A stretch of 64,000 bases of DNA, taken from positions 11,594,001-11,658,000 of the forward strand of contig NW_020825298.1 of the NCBI RefSeq assembly GCF_003286085.1, given 5' to 3'. Made by a program: the position numbers and the translations under genes. Each line of letters starts with the position of its first letter. The stretch's first letter is position 1. Below are positions 58,973 through 64,000 of the stretch, in pieces. Origin of the DNA: Drosophila persimilis (lineage: Eukaryota > Arthropoda > Insecta > Diptera > Drosophilidae). The notes below the pieces were generated by a model. That model had not been told where the DNA came from. It saw only the letters and a program-made list of their open reading frames with translations, and made no database searches.

Positions 58973-60923
58973 TCGGAAGGCGCGGCGAGATTAGCGAATA
59001 GATTTATGAATGGTATCTGGAATAGACTTCGATTAGACTCCGATTACACGAGGCTATTCTTACGAATCGATTGGGATCTACGCTCCGATAAGGTTACGCT
59101 GTAGATTTTGCCCTTGAAAGCTGTGCGTAAACCCAAAGCCAGGGCCAGAGAGGGAAGGGCTTCTCCCCCTCGACTTTCTGCTGCAGGAAGGCTTCGGCTG
59201 GGACACACGTGGAGCAAGGCTTCATTAGAGCACCTGTGGAGGTGAAAGGCAACGCGCGTTGGAGCCCCCTTTAGGGGTGAAAGGCTTCCCGCGTTGGAGT
59301 CCCCTTCAGAGGTGAAAGGCTTCCTGTGTTGGAGTCCCCTTTGGAGGTGCGTAATGTGGGTACTGGGGTGTTGACAGCCGGACAAGGTCGCCAGGGGTCT
59401 GGCCCTGGCTCTCTGGCATGAAAGGATGCTAAAAATACGCCGGAACACTGGCCCCTGCCGCATGGACCACTGGTCAGAGTCCGGTCCTGAATGGCGGAGG
59501 ACTAAGCCAATTAAAAGCAAATTTCACGGCATACAAAGTTCTCCCTCGCCCGTCGCTCCCTCCGTCCCTCCGTTCCTCCGCCCTCCCCCCTCAACCGGAC
59601 ATCCAACCGCAGCTTTGCGTAAAAACATTTTTAAACAACAACAAGAAAAGCAGAGAGGGAAAGAGAAACAGGAAAACGCGCCAGGGAGGGGCGGGCCATG
59701 GCCATGTGGCCTTAATGGCACTTTGAGGGCCAGTTGGCAGCCGGCAATTATGGATGCATCGCCACATTGGAGATGCTGCACGGACTGGCCGGTACTGGCC
59801 GTGGCTGCACGTGGGGGATACACATCCAAGGCAAAAAGGTAATTGCATGGACAAAACTCCCCGGAAAAGCCATCTTCCATTTAAGAGCATTTGCGGCGGC
59901 ATTAAGAACAATATCCGATGCGTTTCAATTTGAACTAAAAGTGTTGGAAAAACAAGTTTTATGCTAAATTTAGTGTCTATCGGTGTAATATTAAACCTGT
60001 ACTTCAAAATCGGAATGGGTACATCCCAAAAATCATCTATTTTCTCTCGGTAAGGAAGAAACCCAATCAAAGTAGTCGTTTACCATAGGTACAAAAGTTA
60101 GATTTTTGGCGGAGAAAGATTGGGTAACATATTCTACTGCTATTAAATCCAAGTGCTACCTCTGTTAGGTCTTGGACATCCAATGATCGCACCATTTAGG
60201 GGAGGAAAATATACATACACAGCTAGTAAATCTTCTAGAATGAACCACTTAGAGGCGGTATTTGAGCATAGTCATGGTGAAATGTCGTCGATCTTCTCTC
60301 TCTTTTCTAAAAAAGTCTTAGCTATCGATACATCCTCAACTTTAAGAGAATCGTATTCCCAATCAAAACCCAACAAAATTCTATTAGAGACAGAAGGGAA
60401 ATACTCCCAATAGGAAGAGTAAAACAGGCAGTATTTTTGGGTAATTTCACTCATTGGGGAATTTGTTCCGCTTCAGGGAATTTCTCTCCCACTCTGCAAT
60501 CAGCTATTGGTAAAGCGACTGTAAAAGTCCCAGGGCTCTTGGAACTCTTCTTAGGAATATAGGAATGGGTATAGGATATTACTAGGTATTTCATAATATT
60601 TTAAACTGTTCTTAGAATGAATTCTAGAAAGCTAAAAAGATAGCTTATGCAAATATAATAGATTGGCCGATGGGATATCATAAACTGTCTAATAGAACCC
60701 ATTCCTTTTGGTACTAGGGCTTCATGCGGAGATACTTCTCTCCTTATACAATTTATTTAAAAATATCGAATCAGAAACGAAATTGAAACCATACACACCG
60801 ATTGTATATGAAAGAGAGAAGACCTTCCCCCAAAGACCCAATCCATTTCCAGAACTATTTCCCCAGAATACCTCCAATTCATATGGGAACTGCTCTCTCT
60901 CCCAAAGCTCCGAACCCGCGCAG
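58973..60923. other. Spacer between divergent protease genes
   Basis: No coding region. Contains a 35-bp minisatellite (59241-59352), pyrimidine-rich CCCTCCGTCCCTCC DNA (59555-59590) and AT-rich DNA (59930-60890). A short open stretch at about 59734-59840, ending AAG|GTAATT, looks exon-like, but it has no ATG start or acceptor that I trust. Confidence 0.45.
59241..59352. repeat. 35-bp minisatellite
   Basis: GGTGAAAGGC or GGTG starts at 59241, 59276, 59311 and 59346, exactly 35 bp apart. Unit: GGTGAAAGGCTTCCCGCGTT followed by GGAGTCCCCTTCAGA. Three full copies and the start of a fourth. Confidence 0.9.
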
Positions 60924-60940
60924 TATAAAACCCTCGTCAG
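60924..60940 (+). promoter_or_regulatory. TATA box of the S1 pseudoprotease gene
   Basis: TATAAAA at 60924-60930, followed by an initiator-like TCAG at 60937-60940. The start codon is 102 bp after the box begins, so the 5' UTR is about 75 nt. Confidence 0.7.
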
Positions 60941-61031
60941 ACGACCGCAAACCGTTTAGACCTATCGAGGTTCCCATCGTGGCCCTACCTATCAGTACTC
61001 TCGTACCCAAAATATACTTCGCTTCCGTGGA

Positions 61032-61889
61032 ATGCTATCGCTGTTCGTTATACTGCCGCTGGTGGCGCTCGCCGGCGCCGCCTCCCTGCCGCACATCCAT
61101 CACCTGATACCAAGGGAAACCGTGGAAGAGTCCCCAGTGGAGATCTCGCCACTGATCCTCGATGGCTACGACGTCCAGGGAGTGGACAATGTGCCCTATT
61201 TGGTGTCCCTGAGCCTCACGAAGGCCACCTACGCGCATCAGTGCGGAGGAGTGATCATCGCCAAGACCTGGATCGTGACGGCCGGACACTGCGTGGAGGG
61301 AGTGCGGGCCTTCAACGGGGATGTCCTCGGCACGCCCATCTATGCGGGCGTGAGCAACCGCTCCAATGTGACCGCCGCTCAGGTGCGCTACGTGGACTTT
61401 GCCTCCGTTCACCGTTCGTTCAATGGCAATGCCGGCAGCGACAACATTGCCCTGCTCCACGTCTCGGAGCCGTTTGTGTACACCGCCCGCGTCCAGCAGA
61501 TCGCCCTGCCGGATGTCGATGAGGACTACTCCGGAAAACTGGTCACCGCCTACGGATGGGGACTCACGGACGTGGAGGGCGATGAGTTCTCCAAACAGCT
61601 TCAGTACGCCTTTGCCCCTCTCCTGGAGAACTCCGAGTGCGAGGTGCTGCTCCCGTCGGATGCCCCTCTGACGGATAAACAGGTGTGCTCCACCGTCAAG
61701 ACCTGCTACGGGGATGGAGGCACTCCCCTGGTGTACTGGCCCATCGATGGACCCGCGGAACTGGTGGCCCTCGGCTCCTGGAGCTACATGCCCTGCGGCT
61801 ATGCCAACCGCCCGACGGTGTACACCTCCGTGCCGTCGTACGTGGGATGGATCTATGGCACCATAGCCGCCTATTATCAGCTCAACTGA
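61032..61889 (+). CDS. Secreted S1 family pseudoprotease (catalytic Ser lost)
   Basis: 285-residue intronless chymotrypsin-fold protein with signal peptide 1-17. His86 (TAGHC) and Asp137 (SDNIALL) of the triad remain, but GDSGGP has become GDGGTP, putting Gly229 in place of the catalytic Ser and Thr231 in place of a conserved Gly. SWG of the substrate site is SWS (residue 251 is Ser). The expected mature start reads ILDGYDV, preceded by Leu41, so the usual Arg/Lys activation site is also missing. Potential N-glycosylation at Asn109 and Asn112. The frame is fully open, with TATA box and ATTAAA signal, so it is a functional-looking gene for a non-enzymatic homologue and not a decayed pseudogene. 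It lies divergent from the CG11911 orthologue, in the same sense as Plc21C and inside its intron. A binding or regulatory role is inference. Confidence 0.92.
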   Translation: MLSLFVILPLVALAGAASLPHIHHLIPRETVEESPVEISPLILDGYDVQGVDNVPYLVSLSLTKATYAHQCGGVIIAKTWIVTAGHCVEGVRAFNGDVLGTPIYAGVSNRSNVTAAQVRYVDFASVHRSFNGNAGSDNIALLHVSEPFVYTARVQQIALPDVDEDYSGKLVTAYGWGLTDVEGDEFSKQLQYAFAPLLENSECEVLLPSDAPLTDKQVCSTVKTCYGDGGTPLVYWPIDGPAELVALGSWSYMPCGYANRPTVYTSVPSYVGWIYGTIAAYYQLN

Positions 61890-61947
61890 AGGGGGCCCTT
61901 CGAATAGATCTTTTTGCGTAATCATCACATCGCCACTCTTGTAGTGC

Positions 61948-61953
61948 ATTAAA
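61948..61953 (+). terminator. Polyadenylation signal of the pseudoprotease gene
   Basis: ATTAAA, a common AATAAA variant, 59 bp after the stop codon. Confidence 0.55.
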
Positions 61954-62066
61954 GCGAGTAAATGCTGTAGGCATACCCGTATCTAATCAGGGAACGAATA
62001 CTGTATTTTTATTGCCCGATAAGTGGCGTATTGATTGTCCGAAATCTAGCAAATATTTACGATAAC

Positions 62067-62118
62067 CGATCGCAGCGTGATCACCGATCAGCGATCCACG
62101 ATCAACGATCCACGATCG
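62067..62118. repeat. CGATCMA heptamer array
   Basis: Seven GATC words in 50 bp, starting at 62068, 62079, 62086, 62093, 62100, 62107 and 62114; the last six are exactly 7 bp apart. Units alternate CGATCAG/CGATCAA and CGATCCA. Confidence 0.85.
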
Positions 62119-62347
62119 GTGTATAGATACTGCAAACACCTGCTAATCAAGGCCAAGAGAGCAGCAATAGATACACGAGAAAGCAGCGAAAGACACACGA
62201 AGGATAAGGCTAGGGGTATCCAGCTGGTGCTCACTCGGCGCATCAATCTTCCTTAATTTCTGAGCTCTGAGGCGGCCCCCAACAGAGCGACAGACTTTGA
62301 CGAGTGGCTGCCTTCAAATGACGGGTCTCCCACGTCCAAACCCCACT

Positions 62348-62374
62348 CTGCTGCTGCTGCTGCTGCTGCTGCTG
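62348..62374. repeat. CTG microsatellite, nine units
   Basis: Pure (CTG)9 on the + strand, (CAG)9 on the minus strand. No open frame with other support crosses it. Confidence 0.9.
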
Positions 62375-64000
62375 GGGAGGCATCTCTGCTGAAACTACAA
62401 CAGGAGCCAAAAGTTGGGCAAAACTTTCGCTCAGGTGCAGAGCCGGTGCTGATGGGATACATATTTTATGATATAATTTGCATGTAGTTTGCACAGCCAA
62501 GCAGCTGCTTAGACCCCGCATTTTGATAGTTTCAACATTTGCATACAGCTCTCACACTTAGGACTTGGGGCACATCCACATCCGCAGCAAGGAGCGGGAC
62601 TGCCGCACAGACTTCCATCCCTTTCACGAGTGTCGTCAATCCCTAAGCATGATTGACAATAGAATGTGGAATGGCGTGTGACAATCGTCACAAGCAGATG
62701 TGGCTTCACATATCCGTAGATATATCTGTATCTGTATCTGTGTCTGTGGCACAGCTGCCTTGCCTTTTCCTTTCGCTCGGCGCTCTTCGGTCTGTGCCTG
62801 CGGCAGGGAGTGACATCCAACTGTTACACCAATTGAATTATGCATGCAATCGCTTTTATCCTAAACGCGCACACCCAACAGATACACAGATACACTCGGA
62901 GGATACACTCAAAGACTTCGCTTTTAGTATTTGAAAATCGTGTCAAGTGGCAAGTGGCAGTCGTCAGTTACAGGGTTCTACTTTCGCACAGCATTTATTG
63001 AATTTCCACAGAATTTTGCATATTGAAATCGAATTAACAAAAGTTTTCCACCCCCCCCTGGCCAGAGCTTTTCCGCTGCGAGCAGCCGAAACTCAATTAG
63101 TTTTCCCGTAATTAGACAAACAGGAAAAGGAGAACGGAGAACGGGAAAGCGGAAAACGGAAAACGGAAAAACAGAATGCAGGACAAAACTCAAATGGGGA
63201 TTCCAATTAGCGCTGGAGATGGACCCCGAACCCTTTCTTGCTCCACGAAAATCCCCAGAAAATATGCGACTAATTGAAAATCCCTGCCTCTCTCCCACTC
63301 CCACTCTCACGTCTCTCTTTTCCTTGGGCCATTGAATCCGAGTGAATGTTTTCAGTTTCAATTATTCCATAGAGCGGGAAAGTGTTTTCCACTCTGGCAC
63401 CTAGCGGGAGTGGGAGAGAGTTCATTAAACCCCAACACACAATCCCCGCCACAGGGAAAAGGGATAATGAACTCTGCGAATTAAATACGAGAGTTCTCGT
63501 TACAAGTATTTTCATTTGCTCATCAATTTTTGGCCATATTAACCGAAGCGTCCCCCCTAATCTTAATGGCGGCCCATCCTTGGGGAGGTGAGGTCAAGGC
63601 ATGCCACAAGGCGGCTACTCCTCCGAGAGATACATTGTTGGCCCTGTCCTAGCTCTGCGCCGCTCTGTACTTGCGTGACCAGGCCACACTTTTGGCCCTT
63701 GCCCACTTTCCCACTTTGTTGCACAGACATCCATCCATCCTTTCATCCGTCGCGCTTTTGTTGCAGGTTATTCTATCTGACTTCTTATGTCTGAGTGAGT
63801 GTCTTGCCCCCGCCACTCACTGTCTGGATAAACATTCATTAAAGAGCCGCACCATTTAGCGCGTTGTTTCAGTCGCTTCCAAGAAAATAGAAAGTACAGA
63901 GCAGTTAGGGAAACAAAGGATGGATTCGGGGTGGGAATGCCAAGGAACACTTAAAGATCGATCGTTTATTTGGTAACAAATATATCCTATGGTTGAAACA

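Larger units (their letters stand above)
61954..64000. other. Intronic DNA at the right edge
   Basis: No coding exon recognised; this should still be Plc21C intron. Contents: CGATCMA heptamers (62067-62118), (CTG)n (62348-62374), TATCTG repeats (62708-62740), GAACGGAGAACGGGAAAGCG-type repeats (63130-63172) and pyrimidine-rich runs. Confidence 0.5.

Noticed and set aside
61035-61949. 304-codon open frame on the minus strand
   Set aside because: It is the antisense shadow of the pseudoprotease gene; the + strand carries the signal peptide, S1 motifs, TATA box and poly(A) signal.
1-64000. tRNA or rRNA genes
   Set aside because: I saw no convincing tRNA box A/box B pair or rRNA-like sequence, but I could not run a structure-aware search.

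Overview
The window is nuclear DNA from a Drosophila-like fly. About 85-90% of it is non-coding, with splice signals, long introns, dense microsatellites and TATA-driven single-exon protease genes. Two long genes anchor it. Both are on the + strand and recognisable from protein sequence: the 3' part of Rapgap1 (RapGAP domain, 30483-32981) and the 5' part of Plc21C (phospholipase C beta; first coding exon 55373-55465). In D. melanogaster these two genes are, to my knowledge, at 28B and 21C of chromosome arm 2L (Muller element B), so their adjacency here points to a rearranged Muller B. A lineage such as the obscura group is my guess. It is an inference, not something read from the sequence.

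Layout. 1-30482: intronic or flanking DNA upstream of the visible Rapgap1 exons, with one complete secreted serine protease gene on the + strand (16682-17485) and many short tandem repeats. 30483-32981: three Rapgap1 coding exons separated by two introns of about 70 bp, followed by a long 3' UTR rich in ATCGAT. 34330-35040: junction between the two large genes, holding a (TA)n tract and a duplicated segment of about 120-135 bp. 35040-35577: probable Plc21C promoter and non-coding first exon, ending in a clear splice donor. 35578-54944: very long first intron, with a possible alternative 5' exon ending at 42298. 54945-55465: second exon with the Plc21C start codon. 55466-64000: next intron, which holds three more S1-family genes (55930-56745 minus, 58078-58911 minus, 61032-61889 plus).

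The four protease genes are intronless, have signal peptides, and have TATA or TATA-like boxes with GATA motifs near their promoters. This layout fits larval or adult midgut digestive enzymes of the CG11911/CG11912/tsetse lectizyme group. Three keep the His-Asp-Ser triad but have Gly or Ser, not Asp, at specificity position 189, so they should not be trypsins. The fourth has lost the catalytic Ser (GDSGGP has become GDGGTP) and is a pseudoprotease. The two CG11912-like copies are in opposite orientation on either side of the Rapgap1-Plc21C junction. That arrangement is worth testing as a trace of an inversion.

I found no tRNA, rRNA, CRISPR array or intact transposon. No small upstream Rapgap1 exon could be identified with confidence.
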